From NCBI GenBank assembly GCA_937862885.1, contig CALMEE010000007.1, positions 36,469 through 100,468 on the forward strand: a stretch of DNA of 64,000 nucleotides, given 5' to 3'. This stretch comes from an uncultured Planctomycetaceae bacterium (GTDB taxonomy: Bacteria; Planctomycetota; Planctomycetia; Pirellulales; Pirellulaceae). The position numbers and the translations under genes are program-made. Each line of letters begins with the position of its first letter. The first letter of the stretch is position 1. The notes under the pieces were generated by a model. The model was not told the DNA's origin. It saw only the letters and a list, made by a program, of their open reading frames with translations, and did not search any database. This document shows, piece by piece, positions 27,799 through 37,133 of this stretch.

Positions 27799-29466
27799 AT
27801 GCATTCTGAATACAAATGCCATTCAATTCAGTTGTTGCGAGATCAACAAACTCGGTTTGCACCGAGAGAGAAGAAGCTCCAACAGATGGAAAACGCGGAG
27901 CGCTTGCTTCGTGAGTTGGTACCGGAGCGCGTTTACAGTTACGAGTTTGTTTGTTACCGCGTGACCGGTTATCGACCGGATTCAACTGAAATTGTGACCA
28001 TCACGGGCGAAGATTTGCGGCATGATTTGCTGTGCTTTGTCGAAGATCTTTCAGAATCGGCAAATATTACGGCAGTCGAGGTCGGGCAGCCAGTGCATAC
28101 AGTTGAGCAGTTGAGCAAAATGTTTAATGTCTCCACGAAGACCATTTCGCGGTGGCGCCAACAAGGTTTAGTTAGCCGCAAGATTATCTTCGATGGCGGA
28201 CGCAAGCGTGTGGGCTTCTTGCATAGCACGGTTGACCGTTTCGTCAAAGAGAATCAGGAACGAGTCAAGCGCGGAGAGCGGTTTAGCCAGCTGACTGACA
28301 ATGACCGCGAGGACATTATTGAGCGCGCTCGGCGACTAGCGCGGGCGGGCGGGTGTCCTGCTGAAGTGACTCGTCGTATTGCCAACCACATGAATCGCAG
28401 CGTCGAGACGATTCGTTACACGATTAAACAGTTTGATGAGAAGAACCCTGACTTGGCCGTGTTCCCAAGTCAAACGCGACCGCTGAATTTGGAAATCAAA
28501 GAGCGAATTTATGCTGACTTCTTGTCGGGCAAGTCGATGGATGCGATCGTTCGCCGCTACTGCCGAACGCGTAGCACCGTGTATCGAGTAATCAATGAAA
28601 TGCGTGCGGCGGCGATTGCCGATCTCCCTTTGGAGTTCATGGATAATCCTGAATTCCATCGACGCAATGCAGAGGCGCGGATACTGGCACCCATGCCTGA
28701 GCCTGAACATACGCCGCGGAAGATTAAGGCGCCATCCGGATTGCCGCAATATCTGGCTTCGCTGTACGACACGCCGTTGTTGACGCGTGATCAAGAGGCA
28801 CACTTGTTCCGCAAATTCAATTTTCTGAAGTTTCGGGCAAGTCGACTTCGCGATCAATTGGACCCGCAACGGCCCAAGGCTTCCGAAATGGACAAGATCG
28901 AAGCATTGTACGCTGAAATCGTAAAAACCAAGAACCAGATTGTGCAGGCAAATCTGCGCCTGGTTGTTTCAATCGCCAAACGGCACTTGACTCCCAATGA
29001 TGATTTCTTCCAATTGGTGAGCGATGGAAATATGTCGCTGATTCGCGCGGTTGAAAAGTTTGATTACTCTCGCGGAAATAAATTCAGTACCTACGCAAGT
29101 TGGGCGATCATGAAAAATTACGCGCGGACCATTCCGCAAGAATTCAAGCAGCGTGATCGATTCCGTCCCACATCAGAGGAAGTCTTCTTGGCCACTGAAG
29201 ATGAACGGACCAACATGTTTATGGATGAGTCCGCACAGCGTAAACGACTGGCACAAGTTGGCAAGATCTTGAATCGCTTAGACGAACGCGAGCAAGCCAT
29301 TATCGTGAGTCGTTTCGGATTAGATTACAACGAAGAGCCATTAACGTTGAAGGAAGTGGGCGAGAAGCTGGGTGTTACGAAAGAGCGAATCCGCCAGATC
29401 GAGGCGCGGGCGCTGAACAAGCTTCGCGCGGCCGCCAAAGAAGAAAATATCGAAATACCCGAGTAA
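27799..29466 (+). CDS. Sigma-70 factor with three N-terminal helix-turn-helix motifs
   Basis: 555 residues. Residues about 375-450 are sigma region 2 (NLRLVVSIAKRHL, FSTYASWAI), and about 490-545 region 4 (LDEREQAIIVSRFGL, LTLKEVGEKLGVTKERIRQIEARALNKLR). Region 1.2-like helices (GLPQYLASLYDTPLLTRDQE) sit near 314-335. The first 280 residues are unlike any housekeeping sigma: a MerR/excisionase-like HTH (about 100-125, VEQLSKMFNVSTKTISRWR), a second HTH (186-212) and a third (244-268, SMDAIVRRYCRTRSTVYRV). An alternative start is Met30. It resembles a planctomycete-type RpoD-like factor; whether it is essential or special is unknown. Confidence 0.9.
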   Translation: MHSEYKCHSIQLLRDQQTRFAPREKKLQQMENAERLLRELVPERVYSYEFVCYRVTGYRPDSTEIVTITGEDLRHDLLCFVEDLSESANITAVEVGQPVHTVEQLSKMFNVSTKTISRWRQQGLVSRKIIFDGGRKRVGFLHSTVDRFVKENQERVKRGERFSQLTDNDREDIIERARRLARAGGCPAEVTRRIANHMNRSVETIRYTIKQFDEKNPDLAVFPSQTRPLNLEIKERIYADFLSGKSMDAIVRRYCRTRSTVYRVINEMRAAAIADLPLEFMDNPEFHRRNAEARILAPMPEPEHTPRKIKAPSGLPQYLASLYDTPLLTRDQEAHLFRKFNFLKFRASRLRDQLDPQRPKASEMDKIEALYAEIVKTKNQIVQANLRLVVSIAKRHLTPNDDFFQLVSDGNMSLIRAVEKFDYSRGNKFSTYASWAIMKNYARTIPQEFKQRDRFRPTSEEVFLATEDERTNMFMDESAQRKRLAQVGKILNRLDEREQAIIVSRFGLDYNEEPLTLKEVGEKLGVTKERIRQIEARALNKLRAAAKEENIEIPE

Positions 29467-30076
29467 GACAACGAGTCGAAGATTGTCTCAACCGTTGAGG
29501 CTTTCTTCGAACATTTGTTCCTGATGCAACATTCGTTGTCCATGGACTTACGGTTCTAAGTTCGACTTTTTCCGCGAGGCGGCTTGAGTGATTCCGTAAT
29601 CAATGAGTGCTCTTACCGGGCGTGGTAATTTCAGGCCGACTCGTGCGCCCGGCACCTGTACAAAAACCTATTCCATCGATAACAAGCGCCGCACGTTGAT
29701 CGTCATTTCGGCAAGGGTCGTTCCTTCTTTGCCGATCCATTTTTCGCCAGTCACGTGAGAGTTGGACCACGACATCGTGTCGAAGAAGATCACCATCAGT
29801 GTGTATACTCAAGACAACGGCGGTGCCATCCGTGACGCGGTCAGTTGACCTGCCAAAATGGCCGCCGCTGAAAAAAGAGACATTGGCCGAGCGGTGGCAG
29901 GGTTGCCAAACGTGGTTTCCAAACTCGTCAACAACGCTTCAAACTGGTGGGGTACACAAATCATGTCGGCTTCGTTGCTCAAGTAAGTGTTACTGATTAC
30001 GCACAAGCTTGACCCAAGGAGGCTGCCTTGAATGTGAAACACCATTAGGCAACGTAGCCCTATACCAACAAACCTC
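29467..30076. other. Intergenic region between sigma factor gene and LamG pseudogene
   Basis: About 610 bases. Short frames are present but none with a motif. Plus strand around 29650-29760 reads for about 30 codons with protein-like composition, broken by stops, possibly a decayed gene. No RNA gene seen. Confidence 0.35.
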
Positions 30077-30895
30077 CTACAACGATTTTCTTGCTGGTCG
30101 AAACCCACACAACATGGCAACCGCGCCAATTAGGAGAAAGCTAGACGGTTCAGGGATGACCAGTGCTCCTGGGTTGTTGTAAAGATATGCGACGTCGGCG
30201 TCATTCAAGGCTCGGCTCCACAGACTGACCTCATCAACAAAGCCATTAAACGAACCGACCATTTGGTTACCGGCAGCATTCAGGACACCGCCGATTGCGA
30301 AATTTGCGTTGCTCAGTCCAAAAGCACTGTAGGTCTTGGTATCCCTCAAAATGCCATCCACATACAGTCGACTCTAAGCTGTCGCTAAATCATGAACTCC
30401 TACCAGCATGTGCCAGTTGCCGTCATTGATGCCCAGGTTACCGCTAACGGGATTCGGATAGCTTTGATAGAAAATTCCACCACCGGTAACCTCTCCAGAG
30501 CCGGAGCCAACATTGTTAACACCTAGAAAGTGTCCTTAAGCCACTCCATTTTGATGTCGTCCTGCGAAGATATAGCCCGTGTTATCGCCTGGAATTAGTT
30601 GAACCCAGGACACGATGGAAAAGGTCGAGCCTCCATTAAAAGCAAAGTTGTTTCCCATGTCGACGAATCCGCTACCGGCGCTCGACAAGCTGACTGCACC
30701 TCCGCTGATACCCCCTCCGACAAAGTTGGCCGATCCATTCAACGTGCCGTTAACCGAACCGAAAGCTGCAGTTGCAGTGGTTCCGCTGCCATCATCAAAA
30801 TGCCAAGCTGCTACGAGATCCGCTCGCGAGGAACTACTGAGCATGCAACATAGTGAAAATGAAACAACTAAGATCGTAAGGATTGTAACAGACAT
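30077..30895 (-). pseudogene. LamG-domain PEP-CTERM protein broken by two in-frame stops
   Basis: One reading frame of 273 codons from the ATG at 30895 to 30077. It has a signal peptide (about 5-24), a LamG/concanavalin-like domain (LVAAWHFDDGSGTTA at the start, SFNGFVDEVSLWSRALNDADVAYLYNN at the end) and a C-terminal PEPSSFLLIGAVAMLCG anchor with basic end. It is interrupted by TAA at 30536-30538 and TAG at 30374-30376; between and after the stops the same frame continues as good LamG sequence (NWHMLVGVHDLA, then SRLYVDG). The reading-frame continuity suggests recent point inactivation. Read-through is possible but unsupported. The PEP-CTERM tail marks sorting to the cell surface. Confidence 0.85.
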
Positions 30896-31006
30896 GGAAG
30901 CTCTCTCTTCAACAAGGCAGTAAGCGGATCAACTTAAGGAAAACGGATTCGGCAAGTCACGCATTTACGTTTGGATTAACCGTTTCTGCTGTCGGGGTTC
31001 CATTTG

Positions 31007-31825
31007 TTAACTTGCCAAACTCTCACCGATTGACTCATCGCTATTCTTCAATACGGATCTCCGATTGCGTCGCAACAGACAAAATAAACCGATGGCGCTG
31101 GCTGGCACCAAACCGCCTGGCTCAGGAACGGCAGTGAAGTCGACAACGAAATCAACGCCGGACAAAGCGCCAAAGCTCTGCCCGGAACTACGAAACAGAC
31201 TAATCGATAAAACATCGCCTGCATTTACATTGATCGATCCCGAACTATTGAACATAACTGCGTTACTTCGACCTTGTCCAACGGTCACCGTGCCACTATT
31301 CAGCGGCGCACCACCATTGAGTTGCAGCAGGAAGTCATTGCTGCGATTTGTAAATGAGTGACCGTACCAAACCGAACCGGTGTACGTCAGCGATCCCGCG
31401 TTCGGTGCCGTCCAATTGATGAAAACTTCATCTCCTACGTTAGAGGCATGGACGAAAACATCACCCAACAAAAAATCCTCGTCTGTGTAGGGTGGAACTG
31501 CAGAACCTACCAACGTCGTTTGGAACATAAACGGAACGTCGGAATTGAAACTTGGCCCGACTCCCCAAAATCCATTTCCCGCAGCAGGGTTCAATGCGTT
31601 TCCGTCTGCCGGCTGCGCAAAGTGCGTTAACAAGGTCGTGCCGCGCGTAAATGACCAAACTCCGTTAGGGTTCGACAAATTGCTGAAATCAGTAGCCAAG
31701 CTGTAGATATCGGCGGCAACAAACTGGCCAGAGCTTAAGCATAAGACAAATGAAAGAACAATTTGTCGGATTCGGAGTGATTTGAAACTCCAAGCAGGCA
31801 AACTCAAGGCGTTTCTCTGGTTCAT
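31007..31825 (-). CDS. Exported PEP-CTERM protein
   Basis: 272 residues: signal peptide (about 22-38), a beta-rich Gly/Asn-rich middle (FTRGTTLLTHF, VFINWTAPNAGSLTYTG, VWYGHSF, LQLNGGAPLNSG) resembling a jelly-roll type domain, and a C-terminal VPEPGGLVPASAIGLFCLLRRNRR, the PEP-CTERM sorting signal of VPEP, a hydrophobic helix and Arg-rich end, followed by an extra 17 residues. Function unknown; probably surface-associated. The paralogous broken gene lies directly downstream on the same strand. Confidence 0.85.
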   Translation of the reverse strand: MNQRNALSLPAWSFKSLRIRQIVLSFVLCLSSGQFVAADIYSLATDFSNLSNPNGVWSFTRGTTLLTHFAQPADGNALNPAAGNGFWGVGPSFNSDVPFMFQTTLVGSAVPPYTDEDFLLGDVFVHASNVGDEVFINWTAPNAGSLTYTGSVWYGHSFTNRSNDFLLQLNGGAPLNSGTVTVGQGRSNAVMFNSSGSINVNAGDVLSISLFRSSGQSFGALSGVDFVVDFTAVPEPGGLVPASAIGLFCLLRRNRRSVLKNSDESIGESLAS

Positions 31826-32049
31826 AAAGGGTCTCCAGATTAGATGAATTAAGATTCGAACGGTTCATCCAGTCAATTGCCCGCACCAAGCGAAATCTAT
31901 CAGTCAATTTCTGCTTTTTAGGGTTTTTCCAGTTGAATCGCCTCTTCACCCCCAAGCCCTTCCATTTTTTTGGTAATGATCGAACTTGCGTCTATACTAA
32001 AGATTCATTGAATTTCTGTGATAGATCGCAGCCCAATTCGGCAATCACT

Positions 32050-32640
32050 ATGGGACAAGCTGCCTCCAACCAGACCCGCGCGAGCTTGCTGCTGAAGCTG
32101 CGCGACAAAGACGAAGCAGCCTGGCTGGAATTTGTTCAGCTCTATACCTCGGTCGTGTTGAGTTACGCCTTGCGTCGCGGTTTGCAGACCCATGATGCAG
32201 AGGATTTGACTCAGGAGGTGATGGTCGAGGTTGCGCACAGTATTCAGAAATTTGAGTACCAACCAGACAAAGGGCGATTTCGAGATTGGTTTGGTATGAT
32301 TGTTCGACGACGGCTGGCGCGATTTTGGAGATCGGGAAAGAACCGACCGGCATGCGCCGAGGATTTGGAAAGCGAAGGAAATCCGGATGCTCAATGGATC
32401 GATGAATTTCAGGGCGTGGTATTACAGGCTGCCCTGGAAAACGTGCGCCAACACTTTGCTGACACGACTTGGCAAGCGTTCCAAGCGGTTTGGCTGGATC
32501 GTACACCCGCTGCCGAGGTGGCCCAACGATTGAACGTTCCGATCGAAGTCGTCTATAACGCCAAGTCACGTGTATTGAAGCAATTGGAATCCGAGGTGAT
32601 ACGAATCAGTGATGACTGCGCCTGGTTACCCAACCGCTGA
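32050..32640 (+). CDS. ECF-type RNA polymerase sigma factor
   Basis: 196 residues from the ATG at 32050. Region 2: LYTSVVLSYALRRGLQTHDAEDLTQEVMVEV and FRDWFGMIVRRRLARFWR. Region 4: ALENVRQHFADTTWQAFQAVWLDRTPAAEVAQRLNVPIEVVYNAKSRVLKQLESEV. This matches the ECF groups typical of planctomycetes that sit beside a Ser/Thr kinase. It overlaps the kinase gene by 29 bases, so the two are translated together; the kinase N-terminal zinc finger is the likely control on it. Confidence 0.92.
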   Translation: MGQAASNQTRASLLLKLRDKDEAAWLEFVQLYTSVVLSYALRRGLQTHDAEDLTQEVMVEVAHSIQKFEYQPDKGRFRDWFGMIVRRRLARFWRSGKNRPACAEDLESEGNPDAQWIDEFQGVVLQAALENVRQHFADTTWQAFQAVWLDRTPAAEVAQRLNVPIEVVYNAKSRVLKQLESEVIRISDDCAWLPNR

Positions 32641-35101
32641 ACAACGAACTTTGGATATTCCGCCATGTCCCGCGCCGGAGGTTTTGCTTCAATTCTTGAA
32701 TTTGGCACTCCCTGTTTCAGAAAATTTGACGGTGCGAAGCCATGTCGAGGTTTGTCTTGCCTGCCAACGCCAATTAGATGCTCTGACGGAAATCCCGAAT
32801 CTCGAACCTCCTCTAAAAGTGATCGAAGGAAAACCGATTGAGTCGTTGGTTCCCCGACTTGTACGCCTGTTATGCGATGAGTTGTCCTTGCCACATAACG
32901 AGTGCCAAATTCCTCCTGCTCCCATCCCACTAGAACACCGTTCGTCTTCGCACCAACTAGGTCATTTAGATCGATTCCTGATTCGACGGGAGATTGCAAG
33001 CGGCGCAACAGCGACTGTTTTTGAAGCGATCGATACGGTGACCGATTCGCCCGTCGCCATTAAGTTTTTGCGTGGAGCCGACTCCCAAACCCTTCGACGA
33101 GCACGGCGTGAAGCGGAGGCCATTCGCCGCATCGATCATCCCCAAGTGATCTCACTCAACGCGGTCGAAGTCGCTGCCGATGGACGCGTGTATCTGGTGA
33201 TGCCGCTGTTGCCAGGACGACCTCTCAGTGACTACATTGCCGAACACGCCTATCATTCACCCCGACCTTGGGTGGAATTGATTCTGCAGATCGCCGACGG
33301 TTTGGCGGCAGTTCATCACGAGGAACTGCTGCATCGCGATATCAAGCCGGCCAATATTCTGGTGGACGACGACGGTCGGGCGCGGCTGACCGATTTTGGT
33401 TTAGCAGCGTTTCAGGATGAAGCCTCTAGTTTGACCGGAACGGATGTGATTCTGGGAACGCCGGTCTACATGAGCCCGGAACAGGCTGCCGGACAGAAAG
33501 ACCTCGATGCTCGGGCCGATATCTATTCCCTCGGTGCCACGTTGTACGAATGCGTCACCGGCAACAAGCCTTTTCGCGGACATCCGCAACAAGTCATCCG
33601 TCAAATTTTTGAACGCGAACCTCTCCGCCCGCGCGTGATCGACGAGACGATTCCGCCTGCATTGGAAGCCGTGATTCTCAAGTCGATGAACAAGTCGCGC
33701 GCGGCGCGCTATGCGAATGTCGAAGCGTTCGCCGAAGACTTGCGGCGATGGCTGGCGGGAAAACGGGTCAACGCTCGCCTTCCCAGCCGGTTGCAACTTC
33801 TTTGGAACTGGGTAAAACGCGAACGAAGACTGGCTACTTCCCTGGCCGCGACAGTCCTGGCGATTGGTTTGGCGGTTTGGATGGCCTGGAGTTATTGGAG
33901 CACGCACCGTGAGCGGCAACGATTGGCTCTGCATAACTATGAATCGGCATTGAATTCCGTTTTCACGCTGGCCGATCTGGCAGAATCATCGCTGGATGGC
34001 GATCCAGGCTCGCTGCCGATGCGCACTCAACTCCGGCAATCGGCGGAGAAATACTTTTCGCAGTTCGCTGAGTTTCAACCTCAGCGACATGAGCAGTTAA
34101 ACCGCCACTTGTCCGCGATTAATCGGCTGGCAAGATTGAAAATGATCCTGGATGGTCCGCAGACAGCCGTTGAGTTTCTGATGGAATCGATAGCCGGCCA
34201 AGATGGAAAATGGGTCGTGGCCGCAAGTCGTGACAAGGAACTGCAACGAACCTGGATTCAGCTACATCTCTGCTTGGCCGAAGCCCAGTTGGAACTGAAA
34301 CGGCTTCCCGAAGCTTCCGCGACGCTTGAAGATGCGCGAATGCAGATGCTAGATGGCCCAGAGAAAGACAGTCTGCTCTTGGCCGAATATCATCGACTTT
34401 GCGGCGCAATGGCTTTTCAACAACTTCAATTCGTCACGGCCCTGCAACAATTCGAGACAGCTCAGCGTCTGATTCGGTCTCAGCTGGCAACTATCGATTC
34501 TGCCGAACCTGTCGAGGTGGATTTAGCTCGTCTGCAAAACGCGATTGCAAATTGTCATTTGAATCTCGGTAACCTGAATGCCGCCCGCGAGAATTTCGAG
34601 ATACTAAATCGATTTTGGAAATCCAAGGTGACGCCCGATTTGCGATATGTTGATCGATTGGATTCGCTGAGGGCTGCCGTCAACTTGGTCAGTGTGCTGG
34701 TCCGCCAAAATCAGCAAGAGGATGCCCTCCGTTTGGCGCAGGAAATTCGCCCTGAATTGGAACAGCTGCAAGCCTCCAATCCCACATTGATGATGCCGTT
34801 TGTTCTCGATCTAGGACTTTTCCACGACGAAATCGCCTGCCAGATATTGCATGGGCAGTTTGAAACTGCAATAGCCCAATCGCAGCTAGCCGTAGATCGA
34901 GCTACTGAGCTAGTCATCCGGTTTCCAAAGGAACTTCGATCGAATTTTGTTCGGGTCCAGGCACGCTTTCAACATTTCGTTTGTCTGCTGCATTTGGCGG
35001 ACTACCAGCAAATTGAGCGGCTTCTTAAAGACTGGATTGTAGAGTTGGAACAGGAGGATCAACCCAGCCTAGCCAAAGAGCAGACGCAGGTTCTGCGCTG
35101 A
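32612..35101 (+). CDS. Ser/Thr kinase with anti-sigma-like zinc finger, membrane helix and TPR region (ends at in-frame TGA)
   Basis: 829 residues from the ATG at 32612 (a GTG at 32609 is adjacent). The N-terminus has H44-x3-C48-x2-C51 in HVEVCLAC, the signature of a zinc-containing anti-sigma domain. The kinase domain (about 121-380) has Lys151, HRDIKPAN (Asp243), DFG (Asp261) and GTPVYMSPE. A membrane helix lies at about 407-429. The rest is helical with TPR-like repeats (LNLGNLNAARENFEIL). The frame stops at TGA 35099-35101, directly followed in the same frame by 167 more codons of like composition. The whole was likely one protein of about 997 residues. Confidence 0.88.
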   Translation: MTAPGYPTAEQRTLDIPPCPAPEVLLQFLNLALPVSENLTVRSHVEVCLACQRQLDALTEIPNLEPPLKVIEGKPIESLVPRLVRLLCDELSLPHNECQIPPAPIPLEHRSSSHQLGHLDRFLIRREIASGATATVFEAIDTVTDSPVAIKFLRGADSQTLRRARREAEAIRRIDHPQVISLNAVEVAADGRVYLVMPLLPGRPLSDYIAEHAYHSPRPWVELILQIADGLAAVHHEELLHRDIKPANILVDDDGRARLTDFGLAAFQDEASSLTGTDVILGTPVYMSPEQAAGQKDLDARADIYSLGATLYECVTGNKPFRGHPQQVIRQIFEREPLRPRVIDETIPPALEAVILKSMNKSRAARYANVEAFAEDLRRWLAGKRVNARLPSRLQLLWNWVKRERRLATSLAATVLAIGLAVWMAWSYWSTHRERQRLALHNYESALNSVFTLADLAESSLDGDPGSLPMRTQLRQSAEKYFSQFAEFQPQRHEQLNRHLSAINRLARLKMILDGPQTAVEFLMESIAGQDGKWVVAASRDKELQRTWIQLHLCLAEAQLELKRLPEASATLEDARMQMLDGPEKDSLLLAEYHRLCGAMAFQQLQFVTALQQFETAQRLIRSQLATIDSAEPVEVDLARLQNAIANCHLNLGNLNAARENFEILNRFWKSKVTPDLRYVDRLDSLRAAVNLVSVLVRQNQQEDALRLAQEIRPELEQLQASNPTLMMPFVLDLGLFHDEIACQILHGQFETAIAQSQLAVDRATELVIRFPKELRSNFVRVQARFQHFVCLLHLADYQQIERLLKDWIVELEQEDQPSLAKEQTQVLR

Positions 35102-35605
35102 ATGTTACTCGCCAACTTGGCGGTTGCCTATGACTGGAGCGGTGAAGATGCACTTGGTGCCCGATGCTGGGAATCCGCCATTGAGCAAGCACCCGATTCG
35201 CTGCGCGATGCACTGCATTTGCTTTCGCTGGTCAATCAGGTGCGACAGTTGCTGCATGCCGAGCAACCAGTGGAACTAACGATTCCCAATCCAGAAACAG
35301 CTGTCGAGTTTTCGGCAAAGGCGATTGTTGATGGTCAGGTTCGCTATCCCAGTTCGCACCATGCATTGGCTGAATTGCATTGCCTGATGATGGCCTATTG
35401 GTCTTCCCAATCCAAGCTCACCGATCAACGAGCCAACGATCAAATCAATTACCATCGTCGATGTGCTTTGGAATCAATTGAAATCGCTAAAGAAGGTGGC
35501 TTTTACAATTACGGCAATCGATGGGAACAGCTCCAAATTGATCCCCTGTTCAACCCATTGCAGACCATGCCCGAATGGGATCGGGTTCTTAATACAAAAG
35601 ATTGA
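35102..35605 (+). CDS. C-terminal continuation of the kinase TPR region after a TGA
   Basis: 167 codons in the same frame as the kinase, starting ATG right after the TGA. The content is again TPR-like helical (ANLAVAYDWSGEDALGARCWESAIEQAP, ALAELHCLMMAYW) and ends with EWDRVLNTKD, a common ending of such kinases' TPR tails. It is either a separately restarted fragment (stop-start coupled TGAATG) or the rest of a gene broken by a nonsense change. No Sec-insertion hairpin was noticed. Confidence 0.7.
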   Translation: MLLANLAVAYDWSGEDALGARCWESAIEQAPDSLRDALHLLSLVNQVRQLLHAEQPVELTIPNPETAVEFSAKAIVDGQVRYPSSHHALAELHCLMMAYWSSQSKLTDQRANDQINYHRRCALESIEIAKEGGFYNYGNRWEQLQIDPLFNPLQTMPEWDRVLNTKD

Positions 35606-36293
35606 ATCGCTTTAGCCAGCTAAGTTTGCGCTTTTGCCAGACAGGATCGTCAGGGATGGAGAATCAAGAACCGCTGACCACATTTCGTACTCCAACGATG
35701 AAGCGACTACCATTTGGGCGCGACAAAATGGCAAAATCTACATGCCGAGTAATTTATAAGTCGCGTGTTTTCAGTTGATTTCGACGATTCTTTCTGGTGC
35801 CGAGCGTGGACCGCTTAATGGATGGCGATATTTGATGTATCATGATGTATCGTAATATCGAGAACATTCATCGATCCAGGGTTTTGTCATCGCAAAAATT
35901 CGCGGCATGCATTCGGCTGGCTGTCGATTCCTACTTGATCTATTTGCATTGGTGGCACGTACGTTGAAGGTACTGCCACCTCATTGCCATCCCGAAGAGT
36001 GAATACTGACAAGACTGGCTTGAAAATTGTTTCGACCATCGGATTGCCCAAATACTTAGCAGCATATCGAGAGCGACTTCCAAATCGATCATGACCCGCC
36101 GTGTCAACGAGGGATTCGACGCCCCGCGTTGACGTCTCGGGTTGTTTTGAGACCATCGAAATTCTAAGTGACCGTTAGTTTGCCGTCCGTGATCGCTCCG
36201 GTTAGGACCGAAGTTGGTTTGCAAAGCGACCGGCTCACCCACGAAACGTCTCGGTAGATTTTTTGACACGTTCTTTTGTCTGAGGAGTCAAAT
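35606..36293. other. Intergenic region upstream of the TRASH-like gene
   Basis: About 690 bases. Two overlapping minus frames (35887-36156 and 35940-36269) have no recognised motif. A ribosome site GAGGAG at 36281-36286 belongs to the next gene. Nothing else supported. Confidence 0.4.
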
Positions 36294-37133
36294 ATGTTGA
36301 TCAATCGAATCTGTTGTGTTCTGTGCTTAGTCGTATACAGCTTAAGCTTCGTTGCTGCCCAAGATGACTCGGCCAAGATAAAAGGCGATCCGCTGGCTGG
36401 GATTAAGTGTGCTGTAGATGGTGACCGAAATGCGTCCCTAGATCACTCAGCCAATTACCATGATGCACTCGTCTTCTTCTGTTGTAATGGTTGCAAGAGC
36501 AAATTCATGGAAGACGACAGTGCCTTTGCGACCAAGGCTAATCACCAGCTGGTGTTGACGGGGCAGTACAACCAAACCGCCTGCCCGATTACCGGACAGG
36601 CCCTATTAGAGGAAACCAAGACTAATTTTGCGGGGGCTGAAATCGGCTTTTGTTGCAATCGGTGCAAAGGCAGTTTTCAAAACGCCGCGAGCTATGAAGA
36701 CAAGGCAGAAATGGTGTTTGGGAAGCAGGTGTTCACCAAAGCGTTTGGGCCAACCATTTCTCTTGAGCATGCCACCTGTCCCATCAGCGACCAAAAAGTT
36801 AGTCAACAACATCTTTCTGAGTACCGTAACGGCGTCGTTTACTTCTGTTGTGGAGGTTGCAAAAAGAAATTTGATGAGAATCGAAATGAGTTCTCAACCG
36901 CGGCAAACTACCAACTCGTGGCGACCGGGCAATATGTGCAAGCCCATTGTCCATTTAGCGGCGGAGACTTTAATGAATTGCAGTCGTTTAAGTTAAAGCA
37001 GGTGGACGTGAGTTTCTGCTGCGGATCGTGCAAAGGGAAAGTCGCCAATGCAGATGACGATGGCAAACGCTTAGAAATGTTATTCTCCGATAAACCATTT
37101 GAGCAGGGCTTTGTATCGAAGTCCTCCAAATAA
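36294..37133 (+). CDS. Exported protein with four Cys-rich TRASH/YHS-like repeats
   Basis: 279 residues from the ATG at 36294. Signal peptide (about 3-22, ending VAAQ). Four similar modules follow, each with a leading Cys and a FCCxxCK pair: FFCCNGCKSKF, GFCCNRCKGSF, YFCCGGCKKKF, SFCCGSCKGK. The modules alternate with CPITG or CPISD or CPFSG starts and conserved Y/F. This is the layout of TRASH or YHS domains, which bind heavy metals such as copper. Being exported, it may buffer or sense metal in the periplasm; this is inference. Single gene. Confidence 0.8.
   Translation: MLINRICCVLCLVVYSLSFVAAQDDSAKIKGDPLAGIKCAVDGDRNASLDHSANYHDALVFFCCNGCKSKFMEDDSAFATKANHQLVLTGQYNQTACPITGQALLEETKTNFAGAEIGFCCNRCKGSFQNAASYEDKAEMVFGKQVFTKAFGPTISLEHATCPISDQKVSQQHLSEYRNGVVYFCCGGCKKKFDENRNEFSTAANYQLVATGQYVQAHCPFSGGDFNELQSFKLKQVDVSFCCGSCKGKVANADDDGKRLEMLFSDKPFEQGFVSKSSK

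Noticed and set aside
29809..30129. 106-codon minus frame overlapping the end of the LamG pseudogene
   Set aside because: Different frame from the LamG gene, no motif, no ribosome site.
35099..35101. TGA as a selenocysteine codon
   Set aside because: The position is in a helical repeat region with no redox motif, an ATG follows directly, and no hairpin was noticed after it.
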